From Vulcanimicrobiota bacterium (GTDB lineage Bacteria; Vulcanimicrobiota; Vulcanimicrobiia; Vulcanimicrobiales; Vulcanimicrobiaceae): a stretch of DNA of 10,522 nucleotides. The position numbers and the translations under genes were made by a program. Under the pieces are notes generated by a model, which had not been told where the DNA came from, did no database searches, and was given only the letters and a program-made list of their open reading frames with translations. The stretch is taken from assembly GCA_003167055.1 (NCBI GenBank), contig PMUE01000089.1, forward strand, positions 1-10,522, given 5' to 3'. Of this stretch, positions 1 through 7,751 are shown piece after piece. Each line of letters begins with the position of its first letter. Position 1 is the first letter of the stretch.

Positions 1-147
1 CCGGAGCGTGTGGGTGTAGATCACCGTCGCCACGGCGTTGGCCGTGTCATGGAAACCGTTGATGGCCTCAAACATGAATGCCAGCAGCAATGCGCCGCAG
101 AGCAAGATCAGGGTCCCGGGGCTCAGATCGGCAAGGAAATGCTGCAC
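1..147 (-). CDS. pit: PiT-family inorganic phosphate transporter, N-terminal part only
   Basis: Translating the minus strand from a GTG at 147-145 gives 49 residues, open to the window edge. Residues about 11-30 form a hydrophobic helix running into EAINGFHDTANAVATVIYTH, the conserved signature of PiT (PitA-type) inner-membrane phosphate permeases, which take up phosphate or metal-phosphate with a cation. The start is supported by a GAGGT Shine-Dalgarno six bases upstream (on the minus strand) and by the normal short N-terminus of the family. The rest of the protein lies outside the window. The upstream gap carries tandem repeats that may be its control region. The family call is secure because the signature is nearly invariant; whether the substrate is phosphate alone, and the cation used, cannot be read here. 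Confidence 0.9.
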   Translation of the reverse strand, partial: MQHFLADLSPGTLILLCGALLLAFMFEAINGFHDTANAVATVIYTHTLR

Positions 148-291
148 GAAACTACCTCACGGCCTGCAAAGCGAACGAACGCGCGTTGCTAAGAACGCGC
201 TGACTGATCACTACTGTAGCGAAATGAGGTTAAGAGCGTTTTAAACGCAAGTGCAGGTTCTTAAACGCACGTGCATGTTCTTAATCGAACG
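148..291 (-). promoter_or_regulatory. upstream control region of pit
   Basis: This is the 144-bp gap between the end of the TetR gene and the pit start. It is less GC-rich than its surroundings. On the minus strand it contains a possible -10 hexamer TACAGT at 218-213, with no recognisable -35. The position where a -35 would lie is occupied by a perfect 13-bp inverted repeat, GCGTTT-T-AAACGC (236-248). A CTTAACCT element sits at 234-227, between this repeat and the -10. A -35 replaced by repeat elements is typical of activator-dependent promoters such as PhoB/PhoP-controlled phosphate genes. The assignment to a Pho-type regulator is inference from the neighbouring pit gene. Confidence 0.45.
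241..287. repeat. 20-bp tandem direct repeat, two copies plus a partial third
   Basis: Bases 241-260 and 261-280 agree at 18 of 20 positions; both begin TTAAACGCA and end GTTC. A third, decayed copy starts at 281 with TTAATCGAACG. A 20-bp period is close to two helical turns, so bound proteins would line up on one face of the DNA. The second copy also contains the 8-bp palindrome GCACGTGC (267-274). The array lies upstream of pit and just after the TetR stop codon, which suggests an operator array rather than coding sequence. Confidence 0.6.
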
Positions 292-945
292 CTAGTCAAG
301 ACGCAACGTCCGCGTCCAAAACACGGTCAGCATTTCGGCCATCTTCTCGACCGTGGGCTTATTCGTCGCCAAAATCCATTCGGCCAGAATCGCGACCGCC
401 GCGCTGCCCAGGCCGATCGAGATCAACCGGCTGTCGAGATCGTGCAACACGCCGGTAGGCTCGAGCACCTCGGTCGCGCGCGTCAGCTGCCGGATCGATC
501 GCTCGCGTAGTTCGCGGCGGTGCTGTTCCAACTCCGGGCTCACACCAAGACTCTCGAGCGCGTAGATACGCGCGCGGCGCGGATCTTCCGTAAAATAGGC
601 GTAGTACGCGCGATTTGACGCGAGCATACGCTCGTAGACCGGAAGCTCGGTGGCACGGAGGCTGTCGCGCACGATGTCGTGCGCTTTCTGCGCAATCTCG
701 TCCAAGATCGAGCGCAGAAGGGCCTCGCGTGAGGAAAACTCCTCGTAGAAGTGACGCGCGGTGACGCCCGAGACGTTGCAGATCATCGGGATCGACGTCT
801 TCAGAAATCCCGCCGTGCCGAAGAGTTGGAGCCCGGCTGCAAGCAAACGCGCGCGGCGTTCTGCGCGCCGTTGCGCGACCGAGAGTCCGCCGTAACGGCG
901 GCTCGGCTTCTCAACGGGTATTGCTTGGTCTACCGTCTTCCTCAC
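292..945 (-). CDS. TetR/AcrR-family transcriptional regulator
   Basis: The protein has 217 residues from a GTG at 945-943, preceded by AGGGGA at a normal distance. A longer in-frame reading back to 1248 exists, but it would overlap the divergent dehydrogenase gene and add about 100 residues of non-family sequence, so it is rejected. Residues about 25-75 form the TetR DNA-binding domain: RRARLLAAGLQLFGTAGFLKTSI, then the helix-turn-helix and the hallmark HFYEEFSSREALL near 65-77. The remainder is the all-helical ligand-binding and dimerisation domain, too divergent to name an effector. It stands divergent from a dehydrogenase/transporter operon, the usual place for a TetR repressor answering to an acyl-CoA or related metabolite. 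The candidate operator is at 979-994. The family is certain; the ligand and targets are inferred. Confidence 0.88.
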   Translation of the reverse strand: MRKTVDQAIPVEKPSRRYGGLSVAQRRAERRARLLAAGLQLFGTAGFLKTSIPMICNVSGVTARHFYEEFSSREALLRSILDEIAQKAHDIVRDSLRATELPVYERMLASNRAYYAYFTEDPRRARIYALESLGVSPELEQHRRELRERSIRQLTRATEVLEPTGVLHDLDSRLISIGLGSAAVAILAEWILATNKPTVEKMAEMLTVFWTRTLRLD

Positions 946-1023
946 GTGGTCCCCTATCGCAGGTGAAAACCGGCATTCGACAAATCGGCTTGTCACATCT
1001 TCTGCCCCAGGACACGACGTCGA
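946..1023. promoter_or_regulatory. divergent promoter region between TetR gene and dehydrogenase operon
   Basis: This 78-bp gap must hold the start signals for both directions. I see no convincing sigma-70 hexamer pair on either strand. TTGTCG (minus strand, 983-978) followed after 17 bases by GCGATA is a weak candidate for the TetR gene. Its most ordered element is the inverted repeat at 979-994. The dehydrogenase start at 1024 has only AGGA at 1009-1012, eleven bases upstream, as a weak ribosome-binding site. Confidence 0.5.
979..994. promoter_or_regulatory. candidate TetR operator (inverted repeat)
   Basis: The arms GACAA (979-983) and TTGTC (990-994) are perfect inverted repeats around a six-base centre, ATCGGC. 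The 16-bp span and the position midway in the divergent gap fit a TetR-family dimer site that could repress both promoters. It is short enough that chance is possible. Confidence 0.4.
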
Positions 1024-2142
1024 ATGAATCTGACCTTCAGCCCAGAGGAACGGGCATTTCGCGCGGAAGTGCGCGAGTTTATTGCCACGCGTTTGCCCGA
1101 TGATATTCGGCGCAAGATGCAAGCCGGCGACCATCTCGAGAAAGACGATTACTATCGCTGGCAGCGCGTTCTTTTCGAACGCGGGTGGATCGCGCCGAAC
1201 TGGCCCAAACAATATGGCGGTACCGGTTGGGATCCGATCCGGCGCCATATCTTTTCCGAAGAGTTATCGTATGGCTGGGCGCCGCGTTTGCTGCCCTTCG
1301 GTCTCAGCATGGTTGCGCCGGTCATCATTAACTTCGGCAACGACGAACAGCGCGCACGCTTTCTTCCGCGCATTCTTTCGGCCGAGGACTTCTGGTGCCA
1401 AGGCTATTCCGAACCCGGCTCGGGCTCGGATCTCGCGTCGCTTTCAACCAAAGCCGAACGCAAGGGCGACAACTACGTTATTAACGGTACGAAGACCTGG
1501 ATCACGGCGGCGCAATGGGCCGACTGGATCTTCGTGCTCGCGCGCACGTCGCCGGTTGAAAAAAAGCGGCAAGAGGGCATCTCGTTCATCTTGGTTGACA
1601 TGCGCACGCCGGGCGTCACCGTGCGCGAAATCACGACGATCGACGGCGGCCACGAAATCAACGAAGTGCACCTGGAGAACGTCGAGGTACCAGTCACCAA
1701 CCGCGTCGGCGAGGAAGGCGGCGGCTGGACCTACGCCAAGTTTTTGCTCGAGCACGAACGCACCGGTACCGCCGGCATCGCGGCGTGCCGCCAGATGCTC
1801 ACCCAACTCACCGAGCTGCGCGACCGCGAGGACATCGAGGATCGGCGTTTCGACGAGCGCATTGCCGAGGTCGACATCGAGCTGACCGCGCTAGCATTCA
1901 CCGAGTTGCGCGTGCTGGCCGCGGAGTCCGCGGGAACGCGACCCGGCCCGGAATCGTCGATTCTCAAGCTCAAGGGGACCGAGATTCAGCAAGCGCTCAC
2001 CGAACTCGCACTTGACGCGGGCGGCCCGTACGCCGACGTCGCGCTCGCGCGCCACTACTTCAACCTTCGCAAAGCGACGATCTACGCGGGCTCCAACGAG
2101 ATCCAAAAGAACATCATCGCCAAGCAGATTCTGAAAGTATAG
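1024..2142 (+). CDS. acyl-CoA dehydrogenase, FAD-isoalloxazine/catalytic subunit of a probable heteromer
   Basis: The protein has 372 residues and a standard N-terminus (MNLTFSPEERAFRAEVREFI). It carries the N-terminal helical domain, the middle beta domain with SEPGSGSD (129-136) and the WIT motif (159-161) that contacts the flavin, and the C-terminal helical domain. At the MCAD catalytic-Glu position the sequence reads IYAGSNEIQ (353-361), so that Glu is Ala355. E245 in LLEHERTGTAG lies where isovaleryl/long-chain and heteromeric enzymes place their base and is the likely catalytic residue. The usual RxxFG and QLHGGxG motifs, which hold the ADP half of FAD from a partner subunit, are missing; the next gene has them. 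It lies first in a six-gene operon, three bases before its partner. It resembles the large subunits of pimeloyl-CoA or steroid side-chain (ChsE-type) dehydrogenases; the substrate is not determined. Confidence 0.9.
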   Translation: MNLTFSPEERAFRAEVREFIATRLPDDIRRKMQAGDHLEKDDYYRWQRVLFERGWIAPNWPKQYGGTGWDPIRRHIFSEELSYGWAPRLLPFGLSMVAPVIINFGNDEQRARFLPRILSAEDFWCQGYSEPGSGSDLASLSTKAERKGDNYVINGTKTWITAAQWADWIFVLARTSPVEKKRQEGISFILVDMRTPGVTVREITTIDGGHEINEVHLENVEVPVTNRVGEEGGGWTYAKFLLEHERTGTAGIAACRQMLTQLTELRDREDIEDRRFDERIAEVDIELTALAFTELRVLAAESAGTRPGPESSILKLKGTEIQQALTELALDAGGPYADVALARHYFNLRKATIYAGSNEIQKNIIAKQILKV

Positions 2143-2145
2143 ACG

Positions 2146-3255
2146 ATGGATTTCACGCTTAGCCCCGAGCAAGTGCTCTTGCGCGACAGCGTCGCGCGGT
2201 TCGCGGCGAGTCATCCGGCAAACGGCACACGCCCCGATTATTGGAAGACCTTCGCCGAACTGGGTTGGCTCGGCGTCGGCGCACCCGAAGACGTCGGAGG
2301 CTTCGGCGGACCGACCGAGACGCTGCTGCTCATGGAGCAGTGTGGTCGCGGTTTGGTTGCCTCGCCGTATGTCTCGCAGGTGGTCTTCGCCGGCTCGGTG
2401 CTGCGCGAAGCCGGCCGCACCGATCTGCTCAAGCAGCTCGTTGAAGGCAAACGCCGCTTTGCGGTCGCCTACGAGGAACCGCACGCGCGCTACGATCCGT
2501 CGCGCGTGGACACACAAGCGCAGGAGAGCGCCGGCGGATGGACGCTGCACGGCACGAAGATCCGCGTGCTCGATCCGTCGACGGCCGACACGTACATCGT
2601 CTCGGCGCGCTCGCGCGACGAGGGCGTCGCCCTTTTCCTGGTTCCCGCCACGTCAGCCAATCTCGAACGCTCGGCCTATCCGAGCGAGGACGGTCACGAC
2701 GTCGCCGAGCTGCGCTTCGACGGCGTGCGGCTGGATCGCGACGCCTTGCTGGTTCGGGCCGGCGACGGGCTGGAGGTCCTGGAAGCCGGCATCGATGCGG
2801 CAACGGCCGCGCTGTGCGCGGAGGCGCTTGGTCTATGCACGGTGATGCTTGAGACAACCGTCGAGTATCTGAAAATGCGCCAGCAATTCGGCGTCCCGCT
2901 CAGCTCGTTCCAGGCATTGCAGCATCGCATGGCGGAGATGTATATCGAACTCGAGTTGATGCGCTCGATGGCGTATTTTGCGGCAAAGACCCTCGAGGAC
3001 GAAACGGACCCGTTTGCACGCAAGCGGGGAATCTCGGCGGCCAAGGCGCAGATTGCGAAGTCCGGACGATTCATCGGGCAACAGGCGATTCAGCTGCACG
3101 GCGCAATCGGCATGAGCGAGGAATACAAAATCGGACACTACTTCAAGCGGATGAGCTTTGTCGAGCGCTTATTGGGCGATCGCGATTATCATCTCCGTCG
3201 TTTCGTCGAACTGACGTACAGCGCTCCCCGGGAAGCCGTCGCCGCCGCGTGGTGA
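2146..3255 (+). CDS. acyl-CoA dehydrogenase, partner subunit (FAD-ADP binding, probably non-catalytic)
   Basis: The protein has 369 residues and starts MDFTLSPEQVLLRDSVARF, three bases after the upstream stop with hardly any Shine-Dalgarno, so translation is probably coupled. The C-terminal domain is intact: MRQQFGVPLSSFQALQHRMAEM begins at 244 (R245 is the FAD-contacting Arg) and QLHGAIGMSEEY at 316. The middle domain is eroded: where active subunits have the GSD and WIT motifs, this one reads EEPHARYDPSR and KIRVLDPST. Neither usual catalytic Glu position holds a Glu; the C-terminal one reads LLGDRDYHL. It therefore looks like the small, PimD-type subunit that supplies the ADP pocket to its neighbour. 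Its stop overlaps the livM start. The family is certain; the heteromer is inferred from motif complementarity and operon order. Confidence 0.88.
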   Translation: MDFTLSPEQVLLRDSVARFAASHPANGTRPDYWKTFAELGWLGVGAPEDVGGFGGPTETLLLMEQCGRGLVASPYVSQVVFAGSVLREAGRTDLLKQLVEGKRRFAVAYEEPHARYDPSRVDTQAQESAGGWTLHGTKIRVLDPSTADTYIVSARSRDEGVALFLVPATSANLERSAYPSEDGHDVAELRFDGVRLDRDALLVRAGDGLEVLEAGIDAATAALCAEALGLCTVMLETTVEYLKMRQQFGVPLSSFQALQHRMAEMYIELELMRSMAYFAAKTLEDETDPFARKRGISAAKAQIAKSGRFIGQQAIQLHGAIGMSEEYKIGHYFKRMSFVERLLGDRDYHLRRFVELTYSAPREAVAAAW

Positions 3256-4160
3256 GATGGCTGGGCATCGCCGCGTTTGCGGTCGTCATCGCAGCTCTGC
3301 CGCGGTTAGTTCCGCAATTTGTCGCCTTTGAATTGACCTACGCAGCCGCCTACGCGATCGCAATCGTCGGGTTGGTTATTCTGATCGGCCGAACCGGACA
3401 GATCTCACTTGGGCACGGTGCGTTCGTCGCCGTCGGCGGTTACACGCTTGCGATCCTGGTGACCCACGGCGTGCCGTACGGTTTAGGAATCGTCGCGGCC
3501 GCGCTGATCGCCGGACTTCTCGGCGTCGCGTTGGGCGGCATCGCGCTGCGTCTCGCCGGCGTCTATCTCGCGCTCGCGACGTTTGCGCTCGCCAACTCGG
3601 TAGCGCCGGTTCTCAAGCGCTTCGGCAGCTTGACCGGCGGAGCGCAAGGCCTTTCGATTCCGTCGCACTCGGAGACCGAATTATACTACCTGACGTGGGG
3701 CGTTGCCGCGCTGCTGTTTGCCCTTGCCTACTTTGGGCTGCGCAGCCGCGTCGGTCTGGCGTTGCGCGCGCTGCGCGACAGCGAAATCGCAGCCGTCTCG
3801 TTCGGCGTCAATCCGGTTTTCTACAAGACGCTCGCGTTTGGCTGGAGCTCCGCCTATGCCGGCGTAGCCGGCGCGCTGCTGGCGCTCGCGACGGCGTATG
3901 TTAGTCCCGACGTCTACAGCGTGGCGCTCTCGCTCAATCTCTTGGTTGGTGCGGTCATCGGCGGCTTACAGCTGCTGTGGGGCGCGTTGCTGGGCGGCCT
4001 CGTCATCCAATTCTTTCCGCTTTGGTCGCAAGCCATCAGTCCGGCGCTGGCAGCAGTCGTCTACGGCATCGCGCTGATCCTCATCATGATGTTTATGCCC
4101 GGAGGAATCGCCGGCGCACTCGGGCGCCGGATGTCTTTTATTAGGAGAGGTCATGAGTAA
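3249..4160 (+). CDS. livM: branched-chain-amino-acid-type ABC transporter permease LivM
   Basis: About 303 residues, almost entirely hydrophobic, with eight or more membrane segments. The LivM hallmark GQISLGHGAF occurs at 50-59, and the cytoplasmic coupling loop (ALRALRDSEIAAVSFGVN, about 172-189) meets the ATPases. The C-terminus ends in PGGIAG followed by basic residues. LivM and LivH together form the inner-membrane channel of HAAT importers, which carry branched-chain amino acids but also amides, urea, aromatic acids and dicarboxylates. Two GTG starts are possible. The one at 3249 is the longest; the one at 3252 would give a classic GTGA four-base overlap with the preceding stop. Neither has a clear ribosome-binding site, which points to translational coupling. 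It lies directly behind the dehydrogenases, without its usual partner livH in front. Confidence 0.92.
   Translation: MVRWLGIAAFAVVIAALPRLVPQFVAFELTYAAAYAIAIVGLVILIGRTGQISLGHGAFVAVGGYTLAILVTHGVPYGLGIVAAALIAGLLGVALGGIALRLAGVYLALATFALANSVAPVLKRFGSLTGGAQGLSIPSHSETELYYLTWGVAALLFALAYFGLRSRVGLALRALRDSEIAAVSFGVNPVFYKTLAFGWSSAYAGVAGALLALATAYVSPDVYSVALSLNLLVGAVIGGLQLLWGALLGGLVIQFFPLWSQAISPALAAVVYGIALILIMMFMPGGIAGALGRRMSFIRRGHE
4143..4150 (+). promoter_or_regulatory. strong Shine-Dalgarno of livK
   Basis: AGGAGAGG lies within the last codons of livM, with its AGGAG core five bases before the livK ATG. It is by far the best ribosome-binding site in the operon; the other internal junctions have weak or no such signal. 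This would raise the output of the binding protein, which HAAT systems need in excess over the membrane complex. Confidence 0.75.
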
Positions 4161-5388
4161 ACGAAACACCTGGTTCGTTACCGCTATCATAACCGTCATC
4201 GCGTTGACGCTGAACTTCGCCACCCCAATCGGCGCGCAGAGCGTGCCCGGCGTCACGCCGACGCAGATCTTGCTCGGTGGAACGCATCCGTACTCCGGCC
4301 CCGCAGCGGGCTATGCAACCATCGGCAAATGCGCGCTAGCGTACTTCTCTTACGTCAACGATCAAGGCGGCGTCAACGGGCGCAAGATCGTGTACGAAGA
4401 TAAAGACGACGGCTACAATCCGCCGCAAGCGCTCCAACTCGTGCGGCAGCAGGTCGAACAAGATCACGTCTTCGCGATCTTCGACTCGCTCGGCACCGGG
4501 CCGAACATGGTGCTTCGCCCGTATCTCAACGACAACAAGGTCCCGCAACTCTATGTCGCCACCGGTGCGACGCAGTTCGGCGCGGATTACGCCAAGTATC
4601 CCTGGACGATCGGCTGGCAGGCAAACTATCACGACGAAGCGGCGATCTTCGGAAAATACCTGCTCAAGAATGCACCGAACGCCAAGATCGGCGTGCTCTA
4701 TCAAAACGACGACTTCGGCCAGGACCTTCTCGGCAGTTTGAAGTCCACGCTCGGCGCCAAAGCGGGCCAGATCGTCAAAGAAGCAAGCTACGAAGTCACC
4801 GATCCCGACGTCACGTCACCGATCGCCAGCCCCAAGGCGAGCGGCGCGGACACCGTGTTTATCTTCGCCACGCCGAAAGCTGCCATTCAAGCGATGGTCA
4901 CGATCGCCAAGATGGGATGGAAGCCACAGGTTTACCTGACCAGCGTCTCGGCCTCGCAAGCCTTCATGCATGCGGCAACGGGCGCCGGCACGTCGGCCGC
5001 GACCGAGGGCGTGATCTCGGCCAACTATCTCAAAGATGCAAGCGACCCGACATTTGCGAACGACAAAGGGATCATGCTCTACAACTCGATCCTCGCGAAG
5101 TACCCCCAAGCGGGCGTGAACCCAATCGATGCCAACTGCGTCTACGGTATGGGTGTTGCGTTCACGATGGTCGACACGCTCAAGATGGCGGGGAAATCCC
5201 TCACGCGTGATGGGGTCATGCACGCGGCAAACAACCTCAATGAACTCGACAACCCGTTTGTCTATCCCGGCGTGAAGGTCACCACCACTCCGACCGATCG
5301 GTTCCCGATTCGGGAAGAGGTGCTGATCAAATACACCGCCACCGGCGCGTGGAAGCCGATCAGCGCGCTGATCACGAACCGCTACTAA
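4153..5388 (+). CDS. livK: periplasmic substrate-binding protein of HAAT ABC transporter (LivK/Peripla_BP_6)
   Basis: The protein has 411 residues. Residues 1-28 are a Sec signal peptide (basic SKR, hydrophobic core, cleavage likely after IGA) with no lipobox cysteine, so a soluble periplasmic protein in a diderm is expected. The mature part starts VPGVTPTQILLGGTHPYSGP, the standard opening of type I periplasmic binding proteins of the LivK family, and continues with NDQGGVNGRKIVYEDKDDGYNP near 70-93 and the usual two-lobed fold to the C-terminus. Length is normal or slightly long. The family binds branched-chain amino acids but also aromatic, aliphatic and dicarboxylic acids. The dehydrogenases next to it favour a carboxylic acid over leucine, though that is inference. 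It overlaps the end of livM by eight bases and the livG ATG by one (TAATG). Confidence 0.93.
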   Translation: MSKRNTWFVTAIITVIALTLNFATPIGAQSVPGVTPTQILLGGTHPYSGPAAGYATIGKCALAYFSYVNDQGGVNGRKIVYEDKDDGYNPPQALQLVRQQVEQDHVFAIFDSLGTGPNMVLRPYLNDNKVPQLYVATGATQFGADYAKYPWTIGWQANYHDEAAIFGKYLLKNAPNAKIGVLYQNDDFGQDLLGSLKSTLGAKAGQIVKEASYEVTDPDVTSPIASPKASGADTVFIFATPKAAIQAMVTIAKMGWKPQVYLTSVSASQAFMHAATGAGTSAATEGVISANYLKDASDPTFANDKGIMLYNSILAKYPQAGVNPIDANCVYGMGVAFTMVDTLKMAGKSLTRDGVMHAANNLNELDNPFVYPGVKVTTTPTDRFPIREEVLIKYTATGAWKPISALITNRY

Positions 5389-6089
5389 TGAACGGCAGCG
5401 CGGCGATGGTCTCAGTCGAAGGACTCTCGATTCACTTCGGGGGTGTCGCCGCGCTGTCCGACCTTTCGTTTGAGGTCGGTGAGGGACAGATCACCGGCCT
5501 CATCGGTCCCAACGGCGCTGGGAAGACCACGTGCTTCAATTGCATTACCGGCCTCTATCGTCCCAGTGCCGGCACGGTCGTCTTCAAAGGCCAGAACTTG
5601 ACGCGGCTTGCCCCGCACCGGATTGCCGGCCGCAGGATCGCGCGCACCTTTCAAAACCTCGAACTCTTTCCCAGTATGACCGCGCTCGAGAACGTGATGG
5701 TCGGCGGTGCGAACCGCGCGCGAGCGCTCGAACTCCTCGACTACGTCGGACAGCGCGACAATGCCGCACGAATCGTCCACGGTCTGCCGTTTGGCGCGCG
5801 CAAGATGATCGAGATTGCGCGCGCACTGGCGATGGAGCCCGAACTACTGCTGCTCGATGAGCCGGCCTCCGGTTTCGGGCACGACGCGATCGGACAAATC
5901 GGCGACACCATCGAACGCATCCGCAGCGATTTCAAAACGACGATTCTGATGGTCGAGCACTCGATGCAACTCGTGATGCGCGTCTGCAACCGGATCATCG
6001 TCCTACAAAGCGGACAAAAACTTGCCGAGGGAGATCCAGCGGCGATCGCCGCCAATCCCGCCGTCATCGAAGCCTACCTGGGGAGCTAG
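5388..6089 (+). CDS. livG: HAAT transporter ATP-binding protein LivG (short form)
   Basis: The protein has 233 residues from an ATG overlapping the livK stop as TAATG; an in-frame ATG at 5406 is the alternative. Motifs are Walker A GPNGAGKTT (40-48), Q-loop Q89 in RTFQNLELFP, Walker B LLLLDEP (153-159) and H-loop H191 in MVEHSMQLV. It energises import together with LivF. Two things are odd. The helical subdomain after ENVMVGG (102-107) is much shorter than the 30 or so extra residues LivG usually has there, making the protein about 20 residues shorter than the usual 250-255. The signature is LPFGA (133-137) instead of LSGGQ or the LPYGQQ common in LivG. The D-loop region (SGFGHD) is also unusual. 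The catalytic residues are present, so it is probably functional. Assignment is firm from motifs and position. Confidence 0.9.
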   Translation: MNGSAAMVSVEGLSIHFGGVAALSDLSFEVGEGQITGLIGPNGAGKTTCFNCITGLYRPSAGTVVFKGQNLTRLAPHRIAGRRIARTFQNLELFPSMTALENVMVGGANRARALELLDYVGQRDNAARIVHGLPFGARKMIEIARALAMEPELLLLDEPASGFGHDAIGQIGDTIERIRSDFKTTILMVEHSMQLVMRVCNRIIVLQSGQKLAEGDPAAIAANPAVIEAYLGS

Positions 6090-6092
6090 GTC

Positions 6093-6805
<713 letters not shown>

Positions 6806-6809
<4 letters not shown>

Positions 6810-7693
6810 ACCCGTCGCACATGCACGCGGCCGAATAGTCCGGCCGGGCGAATTAATAGTACGAGCACGATGATCGCGAATGCGGCGGGCAGGCGCAGGT
6901 TGGTGCCGATGAAGTCGACGTAGGTTCCCACCAGCGCCAGAATGACGCCCAGCAACAGTCCGCCGATCACCGCGCCGATCGGACTCTCGACACCGCCGAG
7001 CACTGCGGCGGCGAAGGCGTAGACGAGGATCCCCTGCATCATGTTGGGTTCGAGGAAGACGACGGGCGCGACCATGATGCCGGAGACCGCGCCGACCACC
7101 GCCGCCAGACCCCAACCGATCGCGAGCATCCAGCTCACGCGAATGCCCATCAGCCGGCTTTGCTCGGGATACAGCGCCGCAGCGCGCAGCGCGAGTCCCA
7201 ATTTGGTCTTTTGAAAGAGCAGGTAGATCGCAATCAGCGTGAGCAGCGAAACGCCGATAACGCCGAGATCTTGCAGGCTCAAACTCACGCCGCCGACATT
7301 GATCGCGGTGGCCGGAAACGGGCTCGGAAAGTTTTTGATCGTGTAGCCCCAGATCCACCCGGCAATTCCGTTACACACGATCAACAGTCCGAGGCAGACG
7401 ATAACGAGCGTAAGCTGCGGCGCGCGCTCGACCGGGCGAATCACCAGTCGTTCGATCACGAATGCCCCAATAAACGCGAGCACGAGCGTGATGCCGAAGG
7501 CGATCCACATCGGAACGCCCATCGATACAAGCTGCCATGCGACAAAGGTTGAGAGCATCGCCATCTCGCCCTGCGCGAAATTCATCACGTTCATCGAACG
7601 GTAAATAAGCACGAGTGCGAGCGCCAGGCTTGCGAAAATCGAGCCGGTCGCTAAACCGCCGACAACTTGCTGCAAAAATTCTTGCATCGGCAC
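6806..7693 (-). CDS. livH: branched-chain-amino-acid-type ABC transporter permease LivH
   Basis: The protein has 295 residues on the minus strand, from a GTG at 7693-7691; an ATG two codons in (7687) is equally possible and neither has a strong ribosome-binding site. LivH features are the N-terminal GGLATGSIFASLALALVLIY, the hallmark MNVMNFAQGEMAML (34-47), about eight membrane helices, the coupling loop GLALRAAALYPEQSRLMGI, and a C-terminus ending in RPAGLFGR. It supplies the second half of the channel with LivM. Its place is unusual: HAAT operons normally read K-H-M-G-F on one strand, whereas here livH is convergent with livF, overlapping by four bases at the stops, and starts from the promoter region shared with the porin gene. 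The family is certain. That it completes this particular transporter is inferred from livH being absent from the plus-strand operon. Confidence 0.93.
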
Positions 7694-7723
7694 AAGATTA
7701 CACCAATACGCGCCCGAAGCCCC

Positions 7724-7751
7724 TTGACTATATTTATAGTACTACTATACT
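7724..7751 (+). promoter_or_regulatory. sigma-70-type promoter of the porin gene, probably leaderless
   Basis: TTGACT (7724-7729) matches the -35 consensus at five of six bases and TATACT (7746-7751) the -10 at five of six, with a 16-bp spacer. Transcription would start six to eight bases past the -10, at about 7757-7759. That is the ATG itself (7758), so the mRNA would have little or no 5' leader. No real Shine-Dalgarno is present: only AGG at 7752-7754, three bases from the ATG. Confidence 0.7.
7727..7749. promoter_or_regulatory. nested palindromes over the porin promoter (candidate BlaI-type operator)
   Basis: Two perfect inverted repeats share an arm. ACTATA-TT-TATAGT covers 7727-7740 and TATAGTA-C-TACTATA covers 7735-7749. 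They fill the space between -35 and -10 and run into the -10, where a bound repressor would block RNA polymerase. BlaI/MecI-family operators are palindromes rich in TAC/GTA half-sites, and a BlaI-family gene lies downstream in the same transcription unit. Binding by that protein is inference. TetR-family or other dimeric repressors are alternatives. Confidence 0.6.

Noticed and set aside
946..1248. N-terminal extension of the TetR reading frame, adding about 100 residues upstream of the GTG at 945
   Set aside because: The extra sequence is not TetR-like and lies antisense within the dehydrogenase gene. The GTG at 945 has a good ribosome-binding site and gives the normal family length.
1082..1885. 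Open frame of 267 codons on plus inside the first dehydrogenase gene
   Set aside because: It is rich in Arg, Ser, Ala and Pro, as expected from a GC-rich shadow frame. The overlapping frame has clear dehydrogenase motifs.
1891..2550. Minus-strand open frame of 219 codons across the junction of the two dehydrogenases
   Set aside because: It is antisense to two well-supported genes, has no recognisable domain, and its composition mirrors the complementary codons.
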